From: an uncultured Paracoccaceae bacterium
Lineage (GTDB): Bacteria; Pseudomonadota; Alphaproteobacteria; Rhodobacterales; Rhodobacteraceae
NCBI GenBank assembly: GCA_947493255.1
Contig: CANLQK010000004.1
Span: 365,535-429,534, forward strand
Direction of reading: 5' to 3'
Length of the DNA: 64,000 bases
The translations under genes and the position numbers were made by a program. A model generated the notes under the pieces. The model saw nothing but the letters and a program-made list of their open reading frames with translations. It did not search any database and was not told where the DNA came from. Shown here in pieces: positions 18,387 through 26,651 of the stretch (positions are counted from its first letter, which is position 1; each line of letters begins with the position of its first letter).

Positions 18387-19076
18387 ATGCGCATCGCACT
18401 CATTGGGGACTATTCAGAAGACGTCATCGCGCATCGCGCCATCAACGCATCACTTACCCTCGCGGCGGAACAAACAGGGCAGGGCATCTCTTACGACTGG
18501 CTCCCCACCGACAGCTTGACCGACCCGACAGTCCTCGCGGGCTATTCCGGCGCTTGGGTCGTTCCCGCCAGCCCCTACGCCAGCTTCGACAACGTCATCA
18601 CTGCGCTCCACTACATCCGCACTCACCAGATCCCGTTCTTGGGCACTTGTGGCGGCTATCAACATGCGCTGGTCGAATTCGCCCGCAACAAACTCGGCTA
18701 CCGTCAGGCAGGCATCACAGAAATCGAACCCGATTGCCCCATGCCGTTGATCTCCTCTCTGGTCTGTTCACTAATCGAAGAAACCGATCCCGTATTGCCA
18801 GAAAAGGGCGGGCTGATCGATCGCACCTGCGGCCCAGACCCGCTGACCGAAACCTACCACTGCAGTTTCGGCATCAATCCCGACCACGCCGATATCTTTG
18901 AACACACCGATTTCAAGATCGCCGCCCGCGCCCCCGACGGCGCCATCCGCGCCATGGCCCTCGATGGCCATCCATTCTTCCTAGGAACCGCCTTCCAACC
19001 CGAACGCGCAGGGTTAGAGGGCAGGGTGCACCCCATCGTTTCGGCATTCATTGACGCTGCGGCAACGCGCAAATAG
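18387..19076 (+). CDS. CTP synthase C-terminal-like class I glutamine amidotransferase homologue
   Basis: Stand-alone 229-aa protein resembling the glutaminase half of CTP synthase without the synthetase domain. The nucleophile elbow is GTCGGYQHALVEFARN, with Cys in the expected place. The region that in a functional amidotransferase reads HPE appears as GTAFQPERAG, so the catalytic His is replaced by Gln while the Glu is kept. Databases hold a family described as CTP synthase C-terminal region-related (seleno)protein, which this matches in character. Glutaminase activity is therefore doubtful, and the function is unknown. It stands alone between the liv terminator and a small hypothetical gene; the ATG follows GGCTGGAGCC. 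Confidence 0.7.
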   Translation: MRIALIGDYSEDVIAHRAINASLTLAAEQTGQGISYDWLPTDSLTDPTVLAGYSGAWVVPASPYASFDNVITALHYIRTHQIPFLGTCGGYQHALVEFARNKLGYRQAGITEIEPDCPMPLISSLVCSLIEETDPVLPEKGGLIDRTCGPDPLTETYHCSFGINPDHADIFEHTDFKIAARAPDGAIRAMALDGHPFFLGTAFQPERAGLEGRVHPIVSAFIDAAATRK

Positions 19077-19143
19077 CAAACAGCATTTTCTGTAATGACT
19101 GCTTTGCGGGAATTAGCGGCTGTTCTCATAGCGGTGTGATGAG

Positions 19144-19165
19144 TTGACAGTGCTACTGCTAGTAG
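19144..19165 (+). promoter_or_regulatory. Candidate -35 element with small inverted repeat before a short ORF
   Basis: TTGACA (19144-19149) is a consensus -35. Directly after it, CTACT-GCT-AGTAG (19153-19165) is an inverted repeat inside the would-be spacer. The -10 (GAAAGT, 17 bases downstream) is poor. The site lies 16 bases before the ORF at 19181. Confidence 0.3.
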
Positions 19166-19180
19166 TGAAAGTTCATCGAT

Positions 19181-19441
19181 ATGACGACACAAATAGTCAA
19201 ACTCAAAAACGGCCTCACCTCTCTAGAGTTTCAGGAAGATGATATGCCAGCAGTTAGATCGACAATTGTCGATCTCTTTGGGAAAACTTCACAGGCAAAG
19301 TACGTTATGGCGAATGACGTTAAGTTTGGCGGTGAGACATTCACATTTCAAAATGAATGGGGTGACCCGTGTCTAATCACAGGCACTGAGCAAGGCGGTG
19401 AGTATTTGCAGCGCATCCATGCAGCTTTAAAGGGAAGATAA
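19181..19441 (+). CDS. Small hypothetical protein, 86 aa
   Basis: Unrecognised soluble protein of 86 residues. It has no signal peptide, membrane segment, cysteine cluster or recognisable motif; the only Cys is near residue 63 in GDPCLITG. The composition is mixed and the local base composition is more AT-rich than the flanking genes, which could mean a recently acquired or fast-evolving gene. Support for translation: a TTGACA element upstream, an ORF free of stops in an intergenic context, and no competing frame. The RBS is weak (GTGAAAG about 10 bases upstream). Confidence 0.5.
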   Translation: MTTQIVKLKNGLTSLEFQEDDMPAVRSTIVDLFGKTSQAKYVMANDVKFGGETFTFQNEWGDPCLITGTEQGGEYLQRIHAALKGR

Positions 19442-19687
19442 GGGCAATCTGTCATTGCGTATAAAGTATGGTGCCTTTGGGCTCAAACCTGTCGTTCGCT
19501 GCATATATTCAATCCTTAACAAACCCCAGCGTGCGGTGCGTTAACCACGTCAAACACAGTATCAAAGCAATACCAGGCCCATACTGGAACCATACCGGTT
19601 CCATATCGTCAAAACGCAGGAAAATAAGGCGTTAACTATAGATTCGGGCGAAATCGCCGTAACCCACGGCCACGGCGTTAACCAATC
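19442..19687. other. Intergenic region with inverted repeat and repeated GCGTTAAC
   Basis: No gene is seen. GGAACC-atacc-GGTTCC (19586-19602) is a perfect 6-base inverted repeat. GCGTTAAC occurs three times (19538, 19629, 19675). Both neighbours end into this segment (small ORF on plus, nadC on minus), so a role in transcript ending is more likely than a promoter. No T-run terminator is evident. Confidence 0.35.
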
Positions 19688-20536
19688 TTAGAAATCGAGG
19701 CCAAAATCCACGGTCTGGGCAGAATGGGTCAGGGCACCGGACGAAATGTAATCCACACCCGTCGCCGCAATCGATGCGATGCGGTCCAGCTTCACATTCC
19801 CGCTCGCCTCGGTCAGCATCCGACCATCCACAATTTTCACCGCTTCGGCCAGCATGTCGTTGTCCATATTGTCTAACAAAACGACGCTCGCGCCACCGAC
19901 TTCCAGCGCCTCTTCCAACTGGTCCAAACGATCGACCTCAATCTCGACAGCGGTCATATGGCTGGCCTTGGCTTTCACTGCCTCCAGCACCGCACGCACA
20001 CCACCTGCGGCGGCTATGTGGTTGTCTTTAATCAATATTGCGTCGCTCAGGGAATAACGGTGGTTGAACCCGCCGCCATGCAAAACGGCCAGTTTCTCAA
20101 CAATCCGCAACCCCGGTGTCGTCTTGCGCGTACAGGTCACACGGGCCTTGGTGCCCTTGGCCTTTTCCACAAAACCGGCGGTCTTCGTCGCGATCCCAGA
20201 CAGACGACCCGCAAAGTTCAACGCCACCCGTTCACCGGACAAAATTGACCGTGCCAACCCTTCAATCGTCACCAGTGTATCACCTGGTTTACAGGCGGTC
20301 CCATCGGGCGTGTGCACTGTCACTTTCAGGGCTGGGTCCACCAATCGGAACGCCAATTCGGCGATCTGCATCCCAGACACAACAGCATCCTCGCGGGCGT
20401 TGATCGTGGCCGTATAGGTCGTGTCAGCATCCACCACAGTACGGGTGGTGATGTCGCCATAACTGCCCAAATCTTCCAGCAGCGCATTGCGCACCATCGG
20501 CTCCAAAATCAAATCAGGAACGCTTGCAAAACTCAT
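19688..20536 (-). CDS. nadC: Nicotinate-nucleotide pyrophosphorylase (carboxylating) NadC
   Basis: Quinolinate phosphoribosyltransferase, third step of de novo NAD synthesis, converting quinolinate and PRPP to nicotinate mononucleotide. 282 aa, normal length. The N-terminal EDLGSYGDITTRTV and the central RKTTPGLRIVEKLAVLHGGG, with the catalytic Arg and Lys region, are typical, as are the C-terminal EASGNVKLD and YISSGALTHSAQTVDFGLDF. The ATG overlaps the nadB stop by ATGA. Last gene of nadA-nadB-nadC. Confidence 0.96.
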   Translation of the reverse strand: MSFASVPDLILEPMVRNALLEDLGSYGDITTRTVVDADTTYTATINAREDAVVSGMQIAELAFRLVDPALKVTVHTPDGTACKPGDTLVTIEGLARSILSGERVALNFAGRLSGIATKTAGFVEKAKGTKARVTCTRKTTPGLRIVEKLAVLHGGGFNHRYSLSDAILIKDNHIAAAGGVRAVLEAVKAKASHMTAVEIEVDRLDQLEEALEVGGASVVLLDNMDNDMLAEAVKIVDGRMLTEASGNVKLDRIASIAATGVDYISSGALTHSAQTVDFGLDF

Positions 20537-22101
20537 TGTTTTTCCTCACAAATTTGATCTCGAAGGGCCATAGCGTCTTTCAAATACATCTGCGACCGCA
20601 GGGCAGGGCCTTCGCTTGTTTCAGGGAAATCGATCCGCTCATGGGCACCACGACTTTCCTCGCGCAGCAACGCCCCAGCCGCAATCAAAGTCGCCGTTGC
20701 GCACATGTTCAAGAACGACGGGCTATCGCCGTACTGGCCCTCTAGGTCGGCGATTGTACGTAGTGCAGTCTTTAGCCCGCTGGCGTCGCGTTCGACACCA
20801 ACACAATTGGTCATGCACTGGCGTAACGTCATGACCGCATCCCGTTCGGGCGGAACACCACCAGATGTGAAATCGAGCTGAACCAAAGGCGCATCTGCCA
20901 CATCATCGACGTCAGCAACGATACCATCCGCGCAAATACGAGCGTAAACTAGGGCCTCTAGCAACCCGTTAGAGGCCAAACGATTGGCACCATGCAACCC
21001 CGTGGAAGATGCTTCGCCACACACCCACAACCCATCCAAGGAAGATTTTCCGTCCTTGTCCGTAGCGATGCCACCCATATGGTAATGGGCCGCAGCAGCC
21101 ACAGGAATTGGGTCGATGGCTGGGTCTATGCCATTGCGTGCGCAGGCTTCTGCCACGGCTGGGTAAAGGTCCTTGATCCGCTCGCCCAACACATCGCGCG
21201 TGTCCAATAGCGGGCGTTTTCCGGCCTGCGTTTGCGCATAAATTGCGCGGGCTACAACGTCCCGTGGGGCTAGTTCCGCGTCTGGGTGGATCGCGGTCAT
21301 AAACCGCTCACCGTCGCGGTTGATCAAAGTCGCACCTTCGCCGCGCAGGGCTTCGGTCGCCAAGGGGGCAGGGTCCTCGCCCACGTCCATCGCCGTTGGG
21401 TGAAACTGGACAAACTCCGCATCCGCGATCGCAGCACCCGCACGCGCAGCCATGCCAATAACCTGTCCACGAATACGGGGTGGGTTCGTCGTAACGGCAT
21501 AAAGCCCACCAGACCCGCCACCGGCCAATAAAACAGCAGGCGCGCGCAGCATAATAGGGGCCGAACGCGCGTCACCAGCCGCCTGAACCGCCACGCCAGT
21601 TACTCGGCCACCATCAGTTTCCAAACCAACGGCCATAACGCCTTCCAACGCCTGAACCGAAGGCGTCTCGCGGACTTGTTCAATCAAAGCGGCCATAATC
21701 TGCGCGCCAGCCTGATCACCTTTCACACGCACAACCCGTGCAAAACTATGGGCTGCCTCGCGTGACATAACGTAGTCACCGTCAGCCGTGCGATCAAACG
21801 GCGTACCCATGTCCGTCAGGTCAAGAATATAACGCCGCGCGTCTCCTGTGACCAAATCAGCCACGTCAGGATCAACCGTTCCTGCACCTGCCTTTACGGT
21901 GTCACGGGCGTGGCTGTCAGGACTGTCATTTTCATCCATCGCCGCGGCAACGCCACCCTGCGCCCATGCCGAACTTGCACCTTCGCCCAACGTTTCGGGC
22001 GAAATCAAAACAACGGGGCGGGGGGCCAGTTTCAGCGCGGCATAAAGCGCGCCAAGACCCGCCCCAACAATTAGGATACGGTCGGTGCTAATGTCAGTCA
22101 T
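20533..22101 (-). CDS. nadB: L-aspartate oxidase NadB
   Basis: FAD enzyme oxidising L-aspartate to iminoaspartate, first step of de novo NAD synthesis. 522 aa from the ATG at 22101; a TTG 12 bases further upstream would overlap nadA by 4 bases. The FAD-binding Rossmann motif ILIVGAGLGALYAAL opens the protein. SSAWAQGGVAAA, DTRDVLGERI and GEASSTGLHGANRLASNGLLE are signature segments of the NadB/succinate dehydrogenase flavoprotein family in its aspartate-oxidase form. It sits between nadA and nadC. Confidence 0.95.
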   Translation of the reverse strand: MTDISTDRILIVGAGLGALYAALKLAPRPVVLISPETLGEGASSAWAQGGVAAAMDENDSPDSHARDTVKAGAGTVDPDVADLVTGDARRYILDLTDMGTPFDRTADGDYVMSREAAHSFARVVRVKGDQAGAQIMAALIEQVRETPSVQALEGVMAVGLETDGGRVTGVAVQAAGDARSAPIMLRAPAVLLAGGGSGGLYAVTTNPPRIRGQVIGMAARAGAAIADAEFVQFHPTAMDVGEDPAPLATEALRGEGATLINRDGERFMTAIHPDAELAPRDVVARAIYAQTQAGKRPLLDTRDVLGERIKDLYPAVAEACARNGIDPAIDPIPVAAAAHYHMGGIATDKDGKSSLDGLWVCGEASSTGLHGANRLASNGLLEALVYARICADGIVADVDDVADAPLVQLDFTSGGVPPERDAVMTLRQCMTNCVGVERDASGLKTALRTIADLEGQYGDSPSFLNMCATATLIAAGALLREESRGAHERIDFPETSEGPALRSQMYLKDAMALRDQICEEKQ

Positions 22102-22109
22102 TGTGTGGC

Positions 22110-23174
22110 TCAAATTCCCAATTTTCGGGACAGATCAATCATCTTCTGAACAGACAAGCGCGCCTTTTCAGCGACGGCTGGGTCCACTTCAACCTGACCT
22201 TCCATCGTGTGCAACGCGTACAAAATCTTCTCCAGCGAGATCTTTTTCATGTAAGGGCACATATTGCAGGGCCCAACGAAATCCACCTCTGGAAGCTCAT
22301 CAGCAATATTAGACGCCATTGAGCATTCAGTGATCAACATCGCCTTTTCAGGCTTCTCGTCTGTCACGTATTTGATGATACCGCTGGTGGACCCGCTAAA
22401 ATCAGCTTCTGCAACAACGTCGGGTGGACATTCAGGGTGCGCAATCAGGCGCGTACCTGGGTTCCATTCGCGGAAATCCTTCAAATCTTGCGCTGTGTAT
22501 TGTTCATGCACGATGCATGACCCGGGCCAATACACGACGTTCTTTTTGGATTTGTTTGCAACGTTTTGCGCCAAATACTGGTCTGGCGTCATAATAACCG
22601 TATCGCTCTCCATCGCGTCTACAATTTGCAACGCGTTTGACGACGTACAGCAAATGTCAGACGCCGCTTTGACGTCAGCTGTTGTATTCACATAGGTCAC
22701 AACAGGGGCGCCCGGGTATTTCGCGCGCATTTCTTCAATGCCATCGGCTGTGATGCTTTCAGCCAGCGAACAACCAGCCTCCATATCAGGCATTAAAACT
22801 GTTTTTTCGGGGCACAGAATTTTCGTGGTTTCAGCCATGAAATGCACACCAGCTTGTACAATGACATCCGCATCAACTTCCTGAGCTTTCATTGCAATCT
22901 GTAAGCTGTCGCCAACGTAATCAGACACACCGTGAAAAATTTCGGGCGTCATGTAGTTATGGCCCAAGATCACCGCGTTGCGTTTCTTCTTCAGATCGTT
23001 AATCGCCTTCACATATGGCGCATACATCATCCATTCCGGCGGCGTGACCACACGGTCCATCCGCGCGTAAATGTCGGCCATCTCTTCAGCCAGTTCGGGC
23101 GAGGGTGCCAAATCGTAATGTGCGCTAAGGATATCGCGAAGGTTAACAAGATCTAACAATGTTGCGTCTTTCAT
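22110..23174 (-). CDS. nadA: Quinolinate synthase NadA
   Basis: [4Fe-4S] enzyme condensing iminoaspartate with dihydroxyacetone phosphate to quinolinate. 354 aa. Cluster-ligand cysteines lie in motifs of the expected type: ILCPEKTVLMPDMEAGCSLA, DICCTSSNA and PCNMCPYMKKISLEKI. Substrate-binding AVILGHNYMTPEI and GDSLQIA are also present. First gene of the nad operon, facing a 461-base upstream region shared with a divergent luxR-type gene. Confidence 0.96.
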   Translation of the reverse strand: MKDATLLDLVNLRDILSAHYDLAPSPELAEEMADIYARMDRVVTPPEWMMYAPYVKAINDLKKKRNAVILGHNYMTPEIFHGVSDYVGDSLQIAMKAQEVDADVIVQAGVHFMAETTKILCPEKTVLMPDMEAGCSLAESITADGIEEMRAKYPGAPVVTYVNTTADVKAASDICCTSSNALQIVDAMESDTVIMTPDQYLAQNVANKSKKNVVYWPGSCIVHEQYTAQDLKDFREWNPGTRLIAHPECPPDVVAEADFSGSTSGIIKYVTDEKPEKAMLITECSMASNIADELPEVDFVGPCNMCPYMKKISLEKILYALHTMEGQVEVDPAVAEKARLSVQKMIDLSRKLGI

Positions 23175-23635
23175 AGTGAATTCCGGCTTCTATCTACCGT
23201 GAGTGACCCAATGATGTAAATCAATGTCTAGGCCGCGCATTTCTAGCGGCCGTATTCTGAAAATCATGTAACTACGGGACGAGACGTTCGTCTGCGCTTG
23301 GCGCATATTGTGACCAGCTGGTGTAGTGATGGTGGTCAAAAATCAGCAGAAGGGAGTCCTCAGGATAAACTTTCTTATTGCGCTCAATCTCATTAGCATT
23401 AATCTCATAATACGTATTATGTAAAATTAATATATGCATCTGATATCAATACCTTACCGCACATACCATTAAGTGATGCTTCACTCTCCAGTCACTACGC
23501 CTTTAATCCTCTATACTTACGCAAAACCGCGACACTGCCCATCATCTAAGCTAAGGAACATCCATTCGCTCCCCGGAACTAACCAATAATCAAAAAGGTA
23601 TTCGCGGTTATCCAATTTACTGTTAATGTGACTCG
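23175..23635. other. AT-rich divergent intergenic region between nadA and luxR-type gene
   Basis: No ORF of note. Near nadA, GGCCGC-N9-GCGGCC (23231-23251) is an inverted repeat 57-77 bases upstream of the nadA start. Further on, a very AT-rich stretch (about 23365-23450) contains the 16-base palindrome listed separately. The segment probably carries promoters for both genes, and no clear consensus pair could be chosen. Confidence 0.5.
23406..23421. promoter_or_regulatory. Perfect 16-bp palindrome upstream of LuxR-type gene
   Basis: CATAATACGTATTATG is its own reverse complement. It sits in an AT-rich stretch 215 bases before the LuxR-type start. Length and symmetry suit a dimeric regulator's operator, though it is not recognised as a lux box or any other named site. 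Confidence 0.4.
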
Positions 23636-24388
23636 ATGGAAAACATTACTTCACATTTAGACGCACTGACCAACGCTCCATCCGTTGAATCCTTGTGGCG
23701 TCTTCATTGCGACCGCATGGAGCAATACGGCTTCGACCGGCTTATCTACGGTTTCACTCGGTATCGTTCAGGCACCGCTTTGGGTGATCCTCAAGATTGG
23801 GTACTGCTGACCAACCATGGCGACGATTTCATGGAAGGGTTTTTAACCCATAGCCACGTGGCGCGTGCACCTATGATCCGTTGGGCATTAGACAATACTG
23901 GACCGTGTAGCTGGCGCTGGATGTCCGACCAAAATAGCTTAACAGAAGACGAAGAGCTCGCTCTGGAGTTCAATGTGAAACACAATGTTACTGCTGGCTA
24001 CACAGTCAGCTTTCTGAGCGTTTCCGAACGCACCAAAGGTGCGATCGCATTGACCGCACGTGGCGGCCTTTCGCAGGATGATACCGACGAAATCTGGGAT
24101 CGTTTCGGGTCGGAAATCGTGGTAATAAACAACGTTATGCACCTCAAACTTCAAACACTGCCCTACTCACAACGCAGCCTGACCAAGCGACAACGTGAGG
24201 TTTTACAATGGGTTGGCGATGGTAAGACAACACAAGACATCGCTATTTTGCTGGAACTCACTCCAGCAACGATTGAAAAGCACCTAAGGTTGGCACGTGA
24301 AGCGCTAGATGTCGAAACAACAGCACAAGCTGTCCTTAAGGCTGCATTCTATAACCAAATGTTCGTTATCGATTCCGAAGCCGCCTAA
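23636..24388 (+). CDS. LuxR-family regulator with autoinducer-binding-like domain (solo)
   Basis: Transcription regulator of 250 aa. N-terminal autoinducer-binding-like domain (about 15-165) and C-terminal LuxR helix-turn-helix (about 180-240: SLTKRQREVLQWVGDGKTTQ, then TPATIEKHLRLA). Aligning the domain by eye with TraR without gaps gives W57 to F65, Y61 to F69, D70 to A78, P71 to P79, W85 to W93 and G113 to G121. The structural Pro, Trp and Gly are kept, but the aromatic pair is altered and the Asp that binds the acyl-homoserine lactone amide is lost. No luxI-type synthase is nearby. The signal, if any, is therefore probably not a classical AHL. GC is lower than in most neighbours. Confidence 0.8.
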   Translation: MENITSHLDALTNAPSVESLWRLHCDRMEQYGFDRLIYGFTRYRSGTALGDPQDWVLLTNHGDDFMEGFLTHSHVARAPMIRWALDNTGPCSWRWMSDQNSLTEDEELALEFNVKHNVTAGYTVSFLSVSERTKGAIALTARGGLSQDDTDEIWDRFGSEIVVINNVMHLKLQTLPYSQRSLTKRQREVLQWVGDGKTTQDIAILLELTPATIEKHLRLAREALDVETTAQAVLKAAFYNQMFVIDSEAA

Positions 24389-24477
24389 CCTGATTTGGCG
24401 CATTTTAGTGTGGTTCTCAAGCATCAGAAAATCAGGTTTCCCTTTGGTAAGGAAACCCTTACTATAGGTTTCCAACC

Positions 24478-24483
24478 TATAAT
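24478..24483 (+). promoter_or_regulatory. TATAAT -10 element for candidate structured RNA
   Basis: A perfect TATAAT 8 bases before the predicted RNA start. The upstream -35 region is poor (ACCCTT/CCCTTA at 17-18 bases). The -10 overlaps a hairpin-forming repeat TATAGGT-N5-ACCTATA (24463-24481), and a second inverted repeat GGTTTCC-N9-GGAAACC lies at 24435-24457. Confidence 0.4.
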
Positions 24484-24489
24484 GGCATC

Positions 24490-24700
24490 GTAGAGAAGTT
24501 CCGTGAGTGGTGGCCTTAGGCCTGGGAACAGCGGTTTTGACCCCTTGAAATTGCAAGGATAGCAAGGTCGCACCGGGAAACCGGACGCTGGCCTGAGCAA
24601 GCTAAGCTTGTTTCAGGTCGGCACTTGTTGCACGCACTATCTTATCCCTGAAATGCGGCAATTGTGGCCCCGTCCCCCCAAAAGGACGGGGCCATTCGCA
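24490..24700 (+). ncRNA. Candidate structured non-coding RNA, possibly 6S-like
   Basis: No ORF occupies this interval, but the sequence folds well by hand. An outer closing stem pairs 24503-24506 (CGTG) with 24631-24634 (CACG) and GTG-CC with GGCAC. A second stem pairs AGGC and CAGCG (24518-24532) with CGCTG-GCCT (24586-24594), leaving a bulged TGGGAA. Inside it a branch has GACC/GGTC and CCTTG/CAAGG helices plus a CCGG-GAAA-CCGG tetraloop hairpin. A separate CCTGA..CAAGC-TAA-GCTTG..TCAGG hairpin follows. At the 3' end a perfect 10-bp stem (24666-24693) resembles a terminator but lacks a T-run. A TATAAT stands upstream. The long rod with a bulge would suit 6S RNA, but the identity is a guess. 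Confidence 0.45.
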
Positions 24701-24712
24701 GTGCATTCCAAA

Positions 24713-24747
24713 TAAAAAAGGCCACCCATTACAGGCAGCCTTTTCAA
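24713..24747 (-). terminator. Rho-independent terminator of the rpsB-tsf transcript
   Basis: On the minus strand AAGGC..CC, a 6-base loop and GG..GCCTT form a stem followed by TTTTTT (24714-24719). It lies about 40 bases after the tsf stop. Confidence 0.8.
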
Positions 24748-24785
24748 ATACTTAAAGATCGAAGTTAATCTTCGAAGACCACAAA

Positions 24786-25661
24786 CTAGCCTTGAGCAGC
24801 TTTCGCAACTTCTGCAGCAAAGTCTTCTTTTACAACTTCGATGCCTTCGCCAACTTCCAAACGAGCGAAACCAGTGATGGTCGCGCCTGCATCAGATGCA
24901 GCTTGGCCAACAGTTACGTCTGGGTTCACAACGAAAGACTGGTTCAAAAGCGTTGCTTCTGCGACGAATTTCTTCATTCGGCCAACGATCATTTTCTCGA
25001 TCACAGCTTCTGGCTTGCCAGATTCACGCGCAATGTCCATCTGGACCTGCTTTTCTTTTTCGACAACAGACGCATCCATGTCTGCTTCGGACAATGCAGC
25101 TGGGTTTACTGCGGCGATGTGCATCGCAATCTGTTTGCCCAAGGCTTCGTCGCCGCCGGTCATTGCAACCAGAACGCCGATTTTACCCATGCCAGGTGCA
25201 GCTGCGTTGTGCACGTAGCTTACCACAGTGTCGCCTGCGAGCGCGGACATGCGGCGAACCGACATGTTCTCACCGATAACGGCAACAGCGTCTGTCACAG
25301 TCTGCTCAACGGATTTGCCATCCATGTCAGCAGCTTTCAGCGCGTCAACGTCGCCAACAGTCAATGCAACATCAGCAATACCAGATACCATTTTTTGGAA
25401 ATCTGCGTTCTTACCAACGAAGTCGGTTTCGGAGTTCACTTCAACAGCGATCCCCTTCCCGCCTGCAACTGCGACGGCCACAAGTCCTTCAGCAGCCGTA
25501 CGGCCGGATTTCTTAGCAGCTTTCGCCAAACCCTTGGTGCGCAGCCAATCAACAGCGGCTTCCATGTCGCCGTTTGTTTCTGTCAGCGCTTTTTTCGCAT
25601 CCATCATGCCCGCGCCTGTAGAGTCGCGGAGTTCTTTTACCAATGCAGCTGTAATCGCCAT
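24786..25661 (-). CDS. tsf: Translation elongation factor Ts
   Basis: Guanine nucleotide exchange factor for EF-Tu, 291 aa. N-terminal UBA-like region ([19 protein letters not shown] and [16 protein letters not shown]) and the EF-Tu-contacting core motif [10 protein letters not shown] are standard. The two coiled dimer domains follow. The start codon is preceded by TAAGGAG. It lies downstream of rpsB, the universal pairing, with a stem-loop in the 76-base spacer and a terminator after it. Confidence 0.97.
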   Translation of the reverse strand: MAITAALVKELRDSTGAGMMDAKKALTETNGDMEAAVDWLRTKGLAKAAKKSGRTAAEGLVAVAVAGGKGIAVEVNSETDFVGKNADFQKMVSGIADVALTVGDVDALKAADMDGKSVEQTVTDAVAVIGENMSVRRMSALAGDTVVSYVHNAAAPGMGKIGVLVAMTGGDEALGKQIAMHIAAVNPAALSEADMDASVVEKEKQVQMDIARESGKPEAVIEKMIVGRMKKFVAEATLLNQSFVVNPDVTVGQAASDAGATITGFARLEVGEGIEVVKEDFAAEVAKAAQG

Positions 25662-25689
25662 CTTTGGTCTCCTTAAGAATGAAGGTGGT

Positions 25690-25713
25690 CCGAGCGCGTT
25701 TAACCGCGCTCGG
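25690..25713 (-). other. Stem-loop in the rpsB-tsf spacer
   Basis: CCGAGCGCG-N6-CGCGCTCGG is a perfect 9-bp hairpin between the two genes. No T-run follows on the minus strand, so it is more likely an mRNA processing or stability element than a terminator. Confidence 0.55.
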
Positions 25714-25737
25714 TATCAAAAATATGACCTAAAGGTC

Positions 25738-26523
25738 TTATTCAGCAGCAGCTTCTTCAGCTGGCGCAGCTTCAACGGCTAGTTCTTCTTCAACAGAAGC
25801 TTCCATTTCGCCCAGATCGATGCCAGCGGCGCCCATCTGTGCTGTCATGCCGTCAAGTGCCGCACGTGCAGCCAAGTCTGTGTACAGCGCGATCGCGCGT
25901 GCCGCATCGTCGTTGCCTGGGATGATGTAATCAACGCCAGCTGGGGAACAGTTGGTGTCCACAACAGCTACAACTGGAATGCCCAGCTTTTTCGCTTCAG
26001 CAATGGCCAGATCTTCTTTGTTGACGTCGATGACGAACAAAAGGTCAGGTACGCCGCCCATTTCGCGGATACCGCCCAAAGACGCTTCAAGTTTGCCCTG
26101 CTCACGTTCCATGCCAAGACGTTCTTTCTTGGTCAGGCCTTCAAAGCCGCGCTCGGCTGCTTCGTCGATGTTCTTGAGGCGCTGGATAGACTTAGAAACA
26201 GTCTGCCAGTTGGTGAGTGTGCCACCCAACCAACGGTGGTTCATGTAGAACTGAGCTGATTTTTCAGCAGCGTCTTTGATTGGCGCTTGCGCCTGACGCT
26301 TGGTGCCAACGAACAAAACACGGCCGCCTTTAGCGACAGTTTTCTGAACGATATCAAGCGCTGCGTCCAACATTGGAACCGTCTGTGTGAGGTCCATGAT
26401 GTGGATGCCGTTGCGGGCGCCGTAGATGAATTCTTGCATTTTCGGGTTCCAGCGCTGTGTCTGGTGGCCGAAGTGTACGCCTGCCTCAAGCAGCTGGCGC
26501 ATGGTAAACTCTGGAAGAGCCAT
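25738..26523 (-). CDS. rpsB: 30S ribosomal protein S2
   Basis: Ribosomal protein of 261 aa. The opening [20 protein letters not shown] and the segments [30 protein letters not shown] and the C-terminal-third [14 protein letters not shown] are universal S2 signatures. The last 30 residues are an Ala/Glu-rich acidic extension, common in alphaproteobacterial S2. It is transcribed with tsf. A leader of over 100 bases separates a plausible promoter from the start. Confidence 0.97.
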   Translation of the reverse strand: MALPEFTMRQLLEAGVHFGHQTQRWNPKMQEFIYGARNGIHIMDLTQTVPMLDAALDIVQKTVAKGGRVLFVGTKRQAQAPIKDAAEKSAQFYMNHRWLGGTLTNWQTVSKSIQRLKNIDEAAERGFEGLTKKERLGMEREQGKLEASLGGIREMGGVPDLLFVIDVNKEDLAIAEAKKLGIPVVAVVDTNCSPAGVDYIIPGNDDAARAIALYTDLAARAALDGMTAQMGAAGIDLGEMEASVEEELAVEAAPAEEAAAE

Positions 26524-26651
26524 GGTCGTTTCCTTTCCGGTTTCTAGCCTTAGACGGAGGTATCAGAGCGCACAACTATGCCTCCAACCGGTGGATACTT
26601 TGGGATGTCTCCCCATCGCACCCGCCCCCGTCCGGGGATTTCGTGATCGCG

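Noticed and set aside
18387..19076. Annotation as CTP synthase (pyrG)
   Set aside because: Only the amidotransferase-like part is present and its catalytic His is missing; the synthetase domain is absent.
19538..19683. Three GCGTTAAC copies as a possible regulatory array
   Set aside because: The motif is short and palindromic in its core (GTTAAC), the spacing is irregular, and no gene starts nearby.
24389..24712. Possible tRNA, tmRNA, RNase P or SRP RNA in the luxR-tsf gap
   Set aside because: No cloverleaf, no tag-peptide frame, no GAGGAAAGTCC-type RNase P core and no SRP apical loop were found. Only a generic structured-RNA call, with 6S as a possibility, is supportable.
24792..25676. 294-codon plus-strand frame across tsf
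   Set aside because: Antisense shadow; EF-Ts on the minus strand is unambiguous, and the plus frame is rich in Cys, His and Phe with no motif.
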